Below, one piece after another: positions 21,201 to 30,024 of a DNA stretch of 41,284 nt (position 1 is its first letter; each line of letters begins with the position of its first letter). The DNA is taken from contig RPFO01000390.1 of the NCBI GenBank assembly GCA_009746045.1, positions 217,501 through 258,784 on the forward strand, in the 5' to 3' direction. The position numbers and the translations under genes are program-made. This DNA is from Mesostigma viride. Lineage: Eukaryota; Streptophyta; Mesostigmatophyceae; Mesostigmatales; Mesostigmataceae. A model generated the notes under the pieces. That model saw only the letters and a program-made list of their open reading frames with translations, did no database searches and was not told the DNA's origin.

Positions 21201-22146
21201 CCGCTGCTGCAACGCCGGCTAGTGGGTTTATGTACGACTATATTGAAGTTTATTGGTCGAAAGATTATAAATTGTTATTGAGTCATGTGGCAGCGTGAAA
21301 AGCAGGCGCGCTTAGCTTTTTCCGTCAGTCTGATGTGCACCCACATTGGGGTTTCCTTCAGTCTGATGTGCACCCACATTGGGGTGGTTTTAATGAAGCA
21401 GTGTATTTTGTCAGTCGTGTGGACAGATTGATTATTCATGCACGCTGGTAAGCAGGGAGTAGTTTATGGGCCAGTAAGCAGGGAGATTTTCTCGTCATGC
21501 AATCTGTTTCTGGTATGCTCCTGGCCACTGGAGTTAATTAATGAGGATGCTGCTACGACTATCCTCTGCCGATCGCCTCCCGCACGCACCCCCTCCCATG
21601 CATGCCGTGTGCCCCCCCCCCCCCCCCCAATGCATGCACTGGACCACCTGCGCGCATCCTCACTCTTCACCCAGTGTCACATCAGCAGCAAAAAGCAACA
21701 AGCAGCAACGAACGAAAGAAAGCGATGGGAAGGTATCTGTCTGTCGCCCCCCGGCACGCCCATCGCCAGTGAGCCCGTGCACGGCCATGAGCTTTCGACC
21801 CTATAGCTTACTAGCCTGGACCCCATGTCTATCAACTTGTCTTCCCCTTGTGTGCCCCCCTTGTTTTGGGGGCCTGGCCTTCGCCCCGCCCCCCCCCACC
21901 CAGATGGACGCGATGGAGACTCTTGGTCTGTTGACCCCTCCAGAGGCCCAGGGTGGGGCGCAGCACCCTGGGGTGCAGCGAGCTGATGGGACATTGGAAG
22001 CCGAGCCGCCAGCAGAGAATCGTGGGGGACATCGTGCGGACCCGGATGCCAGCAGTAGCGGCGGAGAAGGGCCACATGGCGGCGTGGCGGAGGACAGAGT
22101 AATGGACGCGTTGTCGACTGCGGAGGAAGAAACAGGTGAATTCTGA
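15002..22146 (+). CDS. SPOUT (SpoU/TrmJ-like) tRNA/rRNA methyltransferase, 6 exons, 381 aa
   Basis: Exons 15002-15236, 16661-16925, 17587-17736, 19928-20052, 21016-21143 and 21904-22146 join without phase conflict to 1146 nt. Residues 1-60 are rich in Arg, Ser, Thr, Leu and Ala with almost no acid before residue 39, like a mitochondrial or plastid transit peptide. The fold starts at NVSIILCKPQGAQNVG, then GSVARLMQNFGLQDLRVV (motif 1), DCSLVLGTTARTRRGSPMVG, GRVAILFGNERTGLTTEEL (motif 2, residues 182-200) and SLNLSQAVGIICWEIFQ (motif 3, 252-268). These make the knotted SAM-binding site of the TrmJ/SpoU subfamily, which 2'-O-methylates tRNA or rRNA ribose. About 34 residues (218-251) are inserted between IPMAPLSDER and SLNLSQA, where TrmJ proteins have only a few. 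The last 80 residues are Gly/Glu/Ala-rich and not conserved. ATG 15002 is the first in frame. An alternative is that exon 6 splices onwards, but its possible donor GTGAAT lacks the +5 G of all other donors here. Confidence 0.88.
16238..16660 (+). repeat. Tandem copies of the exon-2 acceptor region
   Basis: GCTCC/GCTCT preceded by an AG-type acceptor-like string occurs at 16238, 16310 and 16377 before the true exon start at 16661. Between them are related CCCATATCCAAC / CCCATATACAAC / CCCATACC blocks. The spacings are 72, 67 and 284 bp; subtracting the 221-bp (CCCA)n array from the last gives about 63 bp, so the array expanded inside one unit. Several cryptic 3' splice sites thus precede exon 2. 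Confidence 0.7.
16414..16634. repeat. (CCCA)n microsatellite in the polypyrimidine region before exon 2
   Basis: About 55 perfect CCCA units apart from one CCTA near 16438. It ends 26 bases before the exon-2 acceptor, so it replaces much of the polypyrimidine/branch-point region. The Thr-His-Pro-Pro and Gly-Trp-Val-Gly run-on frames are artefacts. Confidence 0.97.
16661..16925 (+). CDS. SPOUT methyltransferase exon 2 (motif 1)
   Basis: Encodes GSVARLMQNFGLQDLRVVSP through SLVLGTTARTRRGSPMVGP. The acceptor is CACCCTGCAG; the donor GTGGGT at 16926 leaves CG of an Arg codon. It is followed in intron 2 by degenerate repeats of a TTTTGGTGTGAC..CAGTGTCAAG string (about 16976, 17096, 17171). Confidence 0.9.
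16926..17586 (+). other. SPOUT methyltransferase intron 2
   Basis: 661-bp GT..AG intron with three degenerate copies of a segment carrying GTGTCAAG (about 16976-17200), otherwise featureless, ending CCCCCTGCAG. Confidence 0.7.
17587..17736 (+). CDS. SPOUT methyltransferase exon 3 (motif 2)
   Basis: Completes the split Arg and encodes EAARMVADELASGGRVAILF, GNERTGLTTEELRW and ASIAIPMAPLSDE, ending AG before donor GTGGGT at 17737. GNERTGLT is the SAM-pocket loop. Two diverged copies of the exon end lie downstream in intron 3. Confidence 0.93.
17964..18006 (+). repeat. Copy of the exon-3 end and donor inside intron 3
   Basis: About 70% identical to 17715-17757, with the core GAGAGGTGGGTCA exact, offset about 249 bp. 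A further shared block, GGCGCGGCnGT (17873 and 18064), suggests a degenerate tandem duplication of the exon end plus intron start. Confidence 0.65.
18124..18598. repeat. 30-bp minisatellite, about 16 units
   Basis: Contiguous 30-bp units built on GCCTGGTAGATGTAAGAA, differing mainly at two or three positions (ATTGAT/ACTGAT; GCATGC/GCATAC/GCATCC). Because 30 is divisible by three, one frame on each strand stays open (a decapeptide repeat on the minus strand), but there is no spacer or unique part typical of a gene. It lies in intron 3 between two copies of the exon-3 end. Confidence 0.95.
18616..18653 (+). repeat. Second copy of the exon-3 end and donor inside intron 3
   Basis: 18616-18642 matches 17712-17738 (exon end plus GT) at 23 of 27 positions, all four differences being transitions. 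It directly follows the minisatellite. The following bases (TCGAG instead of GGTCA) weaken the donor. Confidence 0.7.
18935..19045. repeat. GCGG/GTGG-rich simple repeat
   Basis: Interrupted GTGTGTGG, (GGCG)n and GGTGGATG tracts within intron 3 of the SPOUT gene; strongly strand-asymmetric G-rich. Confidence 0.85.
19312..19575. repeat. About 39-bp AT-rich minisatellite, about 6 units
   Basis: Degenerate tandem units with ATTCAACATCCTCGTCGATA followed by a TGATTTTTTAATGAT stretch. The middle units are nearly identical and the flanking ones diverged. In intron 3. Confidence 0.85.
19576..19927 (+). other. 3' end of SPOUT intron 3, pyrimidine-rich with repeats
   Basis: Contains TTCCCCTGTCC-type blocks at 19751 and about 19842. 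The first is part of a 28-base exact copy of 19253-19280. It ends with a long pyrimidine tract and CTGTTCAG. Confidence 0.65.
19928..20052 (+). CDS. SPOUT methyltransferase exon 4 (insert plus start of motif 3)
   Basis: Completes Arg217, then encodes a non-conserved Ala/Arg/Pro segment beginning PASNDAVAARLAAQG and PPLVVPSLNLSQA, ending one base into a Val codon with donor GTAAGC at 20053. SLNLSQA is the diagnostic motif of the family. Confidence 0.88.
20507..20680 (+). mobile_element. Ty1/Copia-type retrotransposon relic (end of RNase H)
   Basis: The + frame from GAG at 20519 reads ESKTHVRDNDDTADALTKAP and then QYQVLHGVMNP. ADALTK, preceded by an HVR..DN string and followed by a short hydrophobic helix and a G, is the terminal signature of Copia integrase-RT-RNase H polyproteins (ADxLTKxL). 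I did not find LTR borders or the rest of the polyprotein. Inferred from the motif only. Confidence 0.55.
20876..20952. repeat. Imperfect inverted repeat (hairpin), 17-bp arms
   Basis: CCTTTTTTAATGCATCTC (20876-20893) pairs with GAGATGCATTAAAAAGG (20936-20952) with one bulged T, leaving a 42-base loop. It lies 63 bases before exon 5 in intron 4. It could be a tiny foldback element or a structured intronic RNA; function unknown. Confidence 0.8.
21016..21143 (+). CDS. SPOUT methyltransferase exon 5 (end of motif 3, C-terminal helix)
   Basis: Encodes VGIICWEIFQECWSDERALV and a basic linker AKSKPMGRRADTALRMLLRD, ending in phase 0 at CTG with donor GTGAGG. The acceptor CACGGCAG completes Val259. 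Confidence 0.85.
21325..21385. repeat. 28-bp exact direct repeat in intron 5
   Basis: The segment 21325-21352 (TCAGTCTGATGTGCAC..) is repeated exactly at 21358-21385 with a 5-bp gap. The rest of intron 5 (21144-21903) has a run of C at about 21610-21628 and no coding segment. Confidence 0.95.
21904..22146 (+). CDS. SPOUT methyltransferase exon 6 (C-terminal tail)
   Basis: Acceptor ..CCCACCCAG, phase 0. It encodes MDAMETLGLLTPPEAQ, which resembles the LEETLLxIGFLxP helix after motif 3 in TrmJ proteins, then a low-complexity Gly/Glu/Ala/Asp tail ending GEF and TGA (22144-22146). The tail is not conserved, so the exact end is less sure than the helix. Confidence 0.75.
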   Translation: MDAMETLGLLTPPEAQGGAQHPGVQRADGTLEAEPPAENRGGHRADPDASSSGGEGPHGGVAEDRVMDALSTAEEETGEF

Positions 22147-22923
22147 CCGCCCTGCTGATAGTCAGGTCGCGAGCGTCATCTCGCGAAGTTGGATTCCTGC
22201 TTTGCAATGACAAGATCGTGTGTCGTGTGATGACATCATCATTGAGTATTGCGCTATACCCAGGAGTCAGCAGAAGTGTACAGTGTATGCAAGCTTGGCG
22301 GCATAATTGTGCGCTACTATCTATAAACGTATTGTTCTATACGTGGCTTTTAGGAATCTTTTTATTTACTTCTCTTGGCCATTGTGGTGGGTGAGACCCC
22401 TGTGCTCACACCCTTGCCACTATTAACATAGTATCGTATGTCCCTTTGTTCATGTTCAAGGAAAAAGTAAGTTGTCTTGAGGCTTAATCTCTTATCGTAG
22501 TCTGCCGCCTGTGCGTCGCCTTCGTCATTATATGCTGCGTGCTCGCTCCATCCGTCGCCGATCAAGCGTGCTGACTGGGTGGCTGCTCACTCCCGCACCG
22601 GCAACTCGACAGGCTCCCTTGGCTCGTGGCCTGGTCGTCACGATCCTCTCATCGGCCTCCCTTATGATGCCCTCCTGGCTCCGAGCTACTGGCCCCCAGG
22701 TCCCTCTACCTAATTATTTCCATTAGAGCGCAATACAACACGAGTAGGCTGACACAACGCGGATGCTGTTGCGCCGCCTCAGGGGCAGCTTTAGTAAATG
22801 TATGTGGGTGGGATAGGGTACGTGCCCATACCTCATTGGCGGGCTTGGGTGCATATTAAGGCCTCTCCTGGGGCCCTCTACCTAAACCCTAGACCCTCGT
22901 AAACCCGAGCGCTAAACCCGGGC
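22147..22923. other. SPOUT gene 3' flank; telomere-like motif before the minisatellite
   Basis: No gene recognised. At 22884-22921, just before the minisatellite, degenerate plant-type telomere-like strings occur (CCTAAACCCTAGACCC, GTAAACCC, CTAAACCC). Confidence 0.55.
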
Positions 22924-22929
22924 GTGCTT

Positions 22930-25900
22930 GCGATCCCCCTTTTGGTCACCCCCCATCCTCCCACTGGTCCTCTCCGTGTCATCCCCCTTTTGGTCACCCC
23001 ATCCTCCCTCTGGTCCTCTCCGTGTCATCCCCCTTTTGGTCACCCCCCATCCTCCCACTGGTCCTCTCCGTGTCATCCCCCTTTTGGTCACCCCCCATCC
23101 TCCCTCTGGTCCTCTCCGTGTCATCCCCCTTTTGGTCACCCCATCCTCCCACTGGTCCTCTCCGTGTCATCCCTCTTTTGGTCACCCCATCCTCCCTATG
23201 GTCCTCTTCGTGTCATCCCCCTTTTGGTCACCCCCCATCCTCCCTCTGGTCCTCTCCGTGTCATCCCCCTTTTGGTCACCCCATCCTCCCACTGGTCCTC
23301 TTCGTGTCATCCCCCTTTTGGTCACCCCATCCTCCCACTGGTCCTCTCCGTGTCATCCCTCTTTTGGTCACCCCATCCTCCCACTGGTCCTCTTCGTGTC
23401 ATCCCCCTTTTGGTCACCCCCCATCCTCCCTCTGGTCCTCTTCGTGTCATCCCCCTTTTGGTCACCCCATCCTCCCACTGGTCCTCTCCGTGTCATCCCC
23501 CTTTTGGTCACCCCATCCTCCCTCTGGTCCTCTCCGTGTCATCCCCCTTTTGGTCACCCCATCCTCCCTCTGGTCCTCTCCGTGTCATCCCCCTTTTGGT
23601 CACCCCCCATCCTCCCTCTGGTCCTCTCCGTGTCATCCCCCTTTTGGTCACCCCATCCTCCCACTGGTGCTCTTCGTGTCATCCCCCTTTTGGTCACCCC
23701 ATCCTCCCACTGGTCCTCTCCGTGTCATCCCCCTTTTGGTCACCCCATCCTCTGGTCCTCTCCGTGTCATCCCCCTTTTGGTCACCCCCCATCCTCCCTC
23801 TGGTCCTCTCCGTGTCATCCCCCTTTTGGTCACCCCATCCTCCCACTGGTCCTCTCCGTGTCATCCCCCTTTTGGTCACCCCCCATCCTCCCTCTGGTCC
23901 TCTTCGTGTCATCCCCCTTTTGGTCACCCCATCCTCCCACTGGTCCTCTCCGTGTCATCCCCCTTTTGGTCACCCCATCCTCCCTCTGGTCCTCTCCGTG
24001 TCATCCCCCTTTTGGTCACCCCATCCTCCCTCTGGTCCTCTCCGTGTCATCCCCCTTTTGGTCACCCCCCATCCTCCCTCTGGTCCTCTCCGTGTCATCC
24101 CCCTTTTGGTCACCCCATCCTCCCACTGGTGCTCTTCGTGTCATCCCCCTTTTGGTCACCCCATCCTCCCACTGGTCCTCTCCGTGTCATCCCCCTTTTG
24201 GTCACCCCATCCTCCCTCTGGTCCTCTCCGTGTCATCCCCCTTTTGGTCACCCCCCATCCTCCCTCTGGTCCTCTCCGTGTCATCCCCCTTTTGGTCACC
24301 CCATCCTCCCACTGGTCCTCTCCGTGTCATCCCCCTTTTGGTCACCCCCCATCCTCCCTCTGGTCCTCTTCGTGTCATCCCCCTTTTGGTCACCCCATCC
24401 TCCCACTGGTCCTCTCCGTGTCATCCCCCTTTTGGTCACCCCATCCTCCCTCTGGTCCTCTCCGTGTCATCCCCCTTTTGGTCATCCCCCATCCTCCCAC
24501 TGGTCCTCTCCGTGTCATCCCCCTTTTGGTCACCCCATCCTCCCACTGGTCCTCTCCGTGTCATCCCCCTTTTGGTCACCCCATCCTCCCACTGGTCCTC
24601 TCCGTGTCATCCCCCTTTTGGTCACCCCATCCTCTGGTCCTCTTCGTGTCATCCCCCTTTTGGTCACCCCCATCCTCCCTCTGGTCCTCTCCGTGTCATC
24701 CCCCTTTTGGTCACCCCATCCTCCCACTGGTCCTCTTCGTGTCATCCCCCTTTTGGTCACCCCCCATCCTCCCACTGGTCCTCTCCGTGTCATCCCCCTT
24801 TTGGTCACCCCGTCCTCCCACTGGTCCTCTCCGTGTCATCCCCCTTTTGGTCACCCCATCCTCCCACTGGTCCTCTCCGTGTCATCCCCCTTTTGGTCAC
24901 CCCATCCTCTGGTCCTCTTCGTGTCATCCCCCTTTTGGTCACCCCCCATCCTCCCTCTGGTCCTCTCCGTGTCATCCCCCTTTTGGTCACCCCGTCCTCC
25001 CACTGGTCCTCTTCGTGTCATCCTCCTTTTGGTCACCCCCCATCCTCCCACTGGTCCTCTCCGTGTCATCCCCCTTTTGGTCACCCCATCCTCCCTCTGG
25101 TCCTCTCCGTGTCATCCCCCTTTTGGTCACCCCCCATCCTCCCTCTGGTCCTCTCCGTGTCATCCCCCTTTTGGTCACCCCATCCTCCCACTGGTCCTCT
25201 CCGTGTCATCCCCCTTTTGGTCACCCCATCCTCCCACTGGTCCTCTCCGTGTCATCCCCCTTTTGGTCACCCCCCATCCTCCCTCTGGTCCTCTTCGTGT
25301 CATCCCCCTTTTGGTCACCCCATCCTCCCACTGGTCCTCTTCGTGTCATCCCCCTTTTGGTCACCCCATCCTCTGGTCCTCTCCGTGTCATCCCCCTTTT
25401 GGTCACCCCATCCTCCCTCTGGTCCTCTCCGTGTCATCCCCCTTTTGGTCATCCTCCATCCTCCCACTGGTCCTCTTCGTGTCATCCCCCTTTTGGTCAC
25501 CCCCCATCCTCCCTCTGGTCCTCTCCGTGTCATCCCCCTTTTGGTCACCCCATCCTCCCTCTGGTCCTCTCCGTGTCATCCCCCTTTTGGTCACCCCATC
25601 CTCCCTCTGGTCCTCTCCGTGTCATCCCCCTTTTGGTCACCCCGTCCTCCCACTGGTCCTCTTCGTGTCATCCCCCTTTTGGTCACCCCCCATCCTCCCT
25701 CTGGTCCTCTCCGTGTCATCCCCCTTTTGGTCACCCCATCCTCCCTCTGGTCCTCTCCGTGTCATCCCCCTTTTGGTCACCCCATCCTCCCACTGGTCCT
25801 CTCCGTGTCATCCCCCTTTTGATCACCCCCCATCCTCCCACTGGTCCTCTTCGTGTCATCCCCCTTTTGGTCACCCCCCATCCTCCCTCTGGTCCTCTCC

Positions 25901-27620
25901 GTGTCATCCCCCTTTTGGTCACCCCCCATCCTCCCACTGGTCCTCTCCGTGTCATCCCCCTTTTGGTCACCCCCCATCCTCCCACTGGTCCTCTCCGTGT
26001 CATCCCCCTTTTGGTCACCCCATCCTCTGGTCCTCTTCGTGTCATCCCCCTTTTGGTCACCCCCCATCCTCCCTCTGGTCCTCTCCGTGTCATCCCCCTT
26101 TTGGTCACCCCATCCTCCCACTGGTCCTCTTCGTGTCATCCCCCTTTTGGTCACCCCCCATCCTCCCACTGGTCCTCTCCGTGTCATCCCCCTTTTGGTC
26201 ACCCCGTCCTCCCACTGGTCCTCTCCGTGTCATCCCCCTTTTGGTCACCCCATCCTCCCACTGGTCCTCTCCGTGTCATCCCCCTTTTGGTCACCCCATC
26301 CTCTGGTCCTCTTCGTGTCATCCCCCTTTTGGTCACCCCCCATCCTCCCTCTGGTCCTCTCCGTGTCATCCCCCTTTTGGTCACCCCGTCCTCCCACTGG
26401 TCCTCTTCGTGTCATCCTCCTTTTGGTCACCCCCATCCTCCCACTGGTCCTCTCCGTGTCATCCCCCTTTTGGTCACCCCATCCTCCCTCTGGTCCTCTC
26501 CGTGTCATCCCCCTTTTGGTCACCCCCCATCCTCCCTCTGGTCCTCTCCGTGTCATCCCCCTTTTGGTCACCCCATCCTCCCACTGGTCCTCTCCGTGTC
26601 ATCCCCCTTTTGGTCACCCCATCCTCCCACTGGTCCTCTCCGTGTCATCCCCCTTTTGGTCACCCCCATCCTCCCTCTGGTCCTCTTCGTGTCATCCCCC
26701 TTTTGGTCACCCCATCCTCCCACTGGTCCTCTTCGTGTCATCCCCCTTTTGGTCACCCCATCCTCTGGTCCTCTCCGTGTCATCCCCCTTTTGGTCACCC
26801 CATCCTCCCTCTGGTCCTCTCCGTGTCATCCCCCTTTTGGTCATCCTCCATCCTCCCACTGGTCCTCTTCGTGTCATCCCCCTTTTGGTCACCCCCCATC
26901 CTCCCTCTGGTCCTCTCCGTGTCATCCCCCTTTTGGTCACCCCATCCTCCCTCTGGTCCTCTCCGTGTCATCCCCCTTTTGGTCACCCCATCCTCCCTCT
27001 GGTCCTCTCCGTGTCATCCCCCTTTTGGTCACCCCGTCCTCCCACTGGTCCTCTTCGTGTCATCCCCCTTTTGGTCACCCCCCATCCTCCCTCTGGTCCT
27101 CTCCGTGTCATCCCCCTTTTGGTCACCCCATCCTCCCTCTGGTCCTCTCCGTGTCATCCCCCTTTTGGTCACCCCATCCTCCCACTGGTCCTCTCCGTGT
27201 CATCCCCCTTTTGATCACCCCCCATCCTCCCACTGGTCCTCTTCGTGTCATCCCCCTTTTGGTCACCCCCCATCCTCCCTCTGGTCCTCTCCGTGTCATC
27301 CCCCTTTTGGTCACCCCCCATCCTCCCACTGGTCCTCTCCGTGTCATCCCCCTTTTGGTCACCCCCCATCCTCCCACTGGTCCTCTCCGTGTCATCCCCC
27401 TTTTGATCACCCCCCATCCTCCCTCTGGTCCTCTCCGTGTCATCCCCCTTTTGGTCACCCCATCCTCCCTCTGGTCCTCTCCGTGTCATCCCCCTTTTGG
27501 TCACCCCATCCTCCCACTGGTCCTCTCCGTGTCATCCCCCTTTTGGTCACCCCATCCTCCCTCTGGTCCTCTCCGTGTCATCCCCCTTTTGATCACCCCC
27601 CATCCTCCCTCTGGTCCCTG
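22930..27620. repeat. 46-48 bp minisatellite, about 100 units, with higher-order duplication
   Basis: The unit is built from ATCCCCCTTTTGGTCACCCC, CATCCTCCC(T/A)CTGGT and CCTCTCCGTGTC. Variation is limited to CCCC versus CCCCCC, CTCTGG versus CACTGG, CTCC versus TTCG, and a shorter unit (CATCCTCTGGTCC). Distinctive variants recur 1392-1394 bp apart: ATCCTCC at about 25020 and 26412, GGTCATCCTCCATCC at 25449 and 26841, TTTGATCACC at 25818 and 27210. This shows a recent duplication of about 30 units. No stop codon exists in the + strand units, so very long frames are open without being genes. Confidence 0.98.
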
Positions 27621-28060
27621 CGTTAGATCATCCGTCTTCTGATCCCTCCCAGTTACAACCACCAGGGTCCGATATTCCCACTACTGGGGTACCACGAAGG
27701 AAGCTCCGTACCTCCTGTTCGACCGTCCTTGTCCTGTTCGCCCATGGCGTCCAACCACAGGGATGGCACTTGCCCTGTTAGAACGACCTCCTGTCACAAC
27801 GAATGCCGTACGGTTCCGAAAGGCCCGTTGGCAGCCCCTTGTCAAAAGGGGTTTGTTCGCGATTAAGATAATGTCGCTCTTAATAGCACCTCTTATAACT
27901 CATCCTCTGCTCCTATACTCGATCGTGCGGCGTTGGCTACCCTCATGCCCCATCCTCCCCTCCATAATCCATTGCTCCCACACCCCGACATTCGCGGCAT
28001 GGGCCCATCCCCCATCGTGCGGTGGGTGCTCCCTCGCCTCCATCGTAACTTGCCCTGCAG
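27621..28060. other. Sequence between minisatellite and orphan exon
   Basis: No recognisable gene. It becomes pyrimidine-rich towards 28060 and ends CTTGCCCTGCAG, a good 3' splice site. Confidence 0.5.
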
Positions 28061-28134
28061 TTGACAAGTTCCTCGTGCACCGCCGCTACATGGAGCGCGC
28101 GGTGGAGAGCCTGCTGAGCTCCGGCGTGGTGCAG
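28061..28134 (+). CDS. Orphan internal exon, unassigned
   Basis: A 74-nt segment between CCCTGCAG and CAG|GTGAGG encodes (x)DKFLVHRRYMERAVESLL then SSGVVQ, an amphipathic helix-like sequence with strongly coding codon use. It starts with two bases of a split codon and ends in phase 0. I do not recognise the protein. It could be an extra 3' exon of the SPOUT gene (phase allows it if exon 6 is spliced early), an early exon of the channel gene (phase 0 fits the start of exon 35564), or part of an unseen gene. A LINE insertion begins nine bases after its donor. Confidence 0.5.
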
Positions 28135-28143
28135 GTGAGGGCA

Positions 28144-28378
28144 TGAACTGTGGGAGTATGGTGCAGATCTTCCCCCACATGACATGCTCCCCCTTAGCTG
28201 GGCATAGCGTGATCGATCATGGTGGTGCCGGTGCCCTGGTGCACCTAGAGCAAGGGTAGCTTACATTCCCACCCTTGCAGGAAGTAGCCTAGAATGTATG
28301 ATAGGCCATCTGCCCCTTCTCAAGGGCTATGTGCTACAGATACTCCCAACGGAGTTATGTTTCTAATTAATTAATTAA
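28144..28378 (+). mobile_element. 5'-truncated LINE (family B) inserted at a splice donor
   Basis: 235-bp copy of the family-B 3' UTR (compare 11385-11600), with the ACTCC-CAAC-GGAGT hairpin (28342-28355), TATGTT and a (TTAA)n tail. It is flanked by a perfect 16-bp target duplication GGTGCAGGTGAGGGCA (28128-28143 and 28379-28394). The duplicated site is the 5' splice site of the orphan exon, so the donor now exists twice. Confidence 0.92.
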
Positions 28379-28739
28379 TGGTGCAGGTGAGGGCAAGAGG
28401 ACGGGGGCTCGGGCGTGGTGTCGGGGAGGGGGCGCGAGCGTGTGTGGTTGAGACGAGGGCAATAGGCAGGCGATGATGGTCCGGTGCCAGAGCAGCAAGA
28501 GAATGGGAGTGGTGCAGGAGGACGCTAAGGGCCCCCGTTAGTGATTCTGAGGGCTTTATTCACGACAACGTGGTGTGCACACGTGAAGGCACCAGGACGT
28601 GGAGCTGGGGCCATCGAGGGGCATGCGGATGCGGGACGAGGAGCAGAACAGGGCAGGCACGTCCCTTGTTGCGGGGTATGGGGACGGGGCGGGGGATCGT
28701 GCAGGTGAGGCAGGCAAGAAGGGTCTAGTGCAGCTGAGG

Positions 28740-29017
28740 GGCAAGCACGGGAGCGGGGCAGCACGGGAGCGTGGCAGCAAGGGAGCGTGGCAGCAAGGGA
28801 GCGTGGCAGCAAGGGAGCGTGGCAGCAAGGGAGCGTGGCAGCAAGGGAGCGTGGCAGCACGGGAGCGGGGCAGCAAGGGAGCGTGGCAGCACGGGAGCGT
28901 GGCAGCAAGGGAGCGGGGCAGCAAGGGAGCGGGGCAGCAAGGGAGCGGGGCAGCAAGGGAGCGGGGCAGCAAGGGAGCGGGGCAGCAAGGGAGCGGGGCA
29001 GCAAGGGAGCGTGACAG
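28740..29017. repeat. 16-bp minisatellite (GGAGCGnGGCAGCAAG), about 17 units
   Basis: Tandem 16-bp units with GCGT/GCGG and CAAG/CACG variants. Purine-rich on the + strand; the Leu-Pro-Cys-Cys frames on the minus strand are artefacts. Several GTGCAG/GTGAGG-like strings surround it. Confidence 0.96.
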
Positions 29018-29563
29018 CCACGGTGTTCGATGGAAGTAGTGGCACGAGGTGAAGGTGTGCACGAGAAAGGGGTCGGCCAGGTGAGGGCCTGCAGGCAACA
29101 GTTGTGTTTGGTGCAGCCGAGGGAAACTAACAGAGTTTGCGCGGGTGAGGGGCAGGGAAGGAAGTTTGCTGGAGGTAGGGCAAAGACTGTCTGTGATGTA
29201 TGTCAAAAAAGCATGCATATGCAGCCCGGTGGTTTTCATTAAATTGCCCCTGTTGTTAGCCTCCAAACTGCTTGGCAAGACGAAGTCTTGCCCTGACCTG
29301 TGTTTCGAGCTGCCTGCGTGACCTTGCTGTGGCCCACTAGGCATGTGGTCTTGATTGACCAGGATGGTCGAGGACCACGCATTGACTGTAACTTGTGTCT
29401 TCATAGTGGCTATAATGTTTGCATGGGATGTTCATCGTATTCCCGCAATGAGGCAGATGAGGTTTGGGAGGTAGGGAGGCATGCATGTACGTGTGTAAGT
29501 GGCTAAGAGGCGGAAGGGAAGTGCCATGGGGGAAGGGGGGAGGATTGTGATTTGAGAGCTCAG
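29018..29563. other. No gene recognised
   Basis: G-rich, with scattered GTGAGGG strings near 29080-29160 reminiscent of the orphan-exon donor. One frame (29300-29506) has several Cys but matches nothing I know. Confidence 0.45.
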
Positions 29564-29575
29564 ATGGTGAGTCTA

Positions 29576-30012
29576 GGACAGACCCAGAAGGGTTGGTAGA
29601 CCAGCACTTAACTACACAGATCAGCTGCTGGCCGACCTCATGGTCCAAGCTCAGTTTGAACACCGCATTTCCTCCCTCTCTCTAGCTTGGACTGCCATGC
29701 AGGACGAGAAGAGATGGCATACCAATGCCTAGGCCCACACGCCATCCCCTGTGGGCAAGCCCCCCCCCCCCCAGGAGGCAGGGGCGCTTTGCTGAGTAGA
29801 GTAGCTAGGATTTTGGTCAACTAGATTAGAGTTAGCTTAGTTAGTTTTCGCGGCTCCGTTCACCCCCACCCACCAGCAATGGAATACCTGCTACATAATC
29901 TCCCAACGGACTCATGTTAGGTTCTTCTCCTTTTCGGGTTTTTCCTTATGTTGCATGCCCATCTCACCTCCTTAATCTATCATTCTCAATGAATATATAT
30001 ATATTCAATTTA
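29576..30012 (+). mobile_element. 5'-truncated LINE (family C) with target-site duplication
   Basis: 437-bp element between copies of ATGGTGAGTCTA (29564-29575 and 30013-30024). It shares the DQL(L/M)AD and SISSLSLAWTAM remnant and the TTAGAGTTAGCTTAGTTAG 3' UTR with the copy at 13979-14550. It also has the CTACATAATCTCCCAACGGA hairpin-region motif (about 29891-29910) seen in family B. It ends in an AT-rich tail (ATATATATATATTCAATTTA). Confidence 0.85.
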
Positions 30013-30024
30013 ATGGTGAGTCTA

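Noticed and set aside
22124-22146. Splicing out of SPOUT exon 6 at ACAG|GTGAAT
   Set aside because: Phase would allow joining to the exon at 28061, but the site lacks the +5 G found in all other donors; the stop at 22144-22146 is the simpler end. Not fully excluded.
22924-27642. Open frames of 964-1572 codons
   Set aside because: They run through the 46-48 bp minisatellite, are open in all three + frames and lack any unique sequence. They are artefacts of a stop-free repeat unit.
28525-29404. Leu-Pro-Cys-Cys-Pro repeat proteins on the minus strand
   Set aside because: Translation of the 16-bp minisatellite; no unique coding sequence or splice support.
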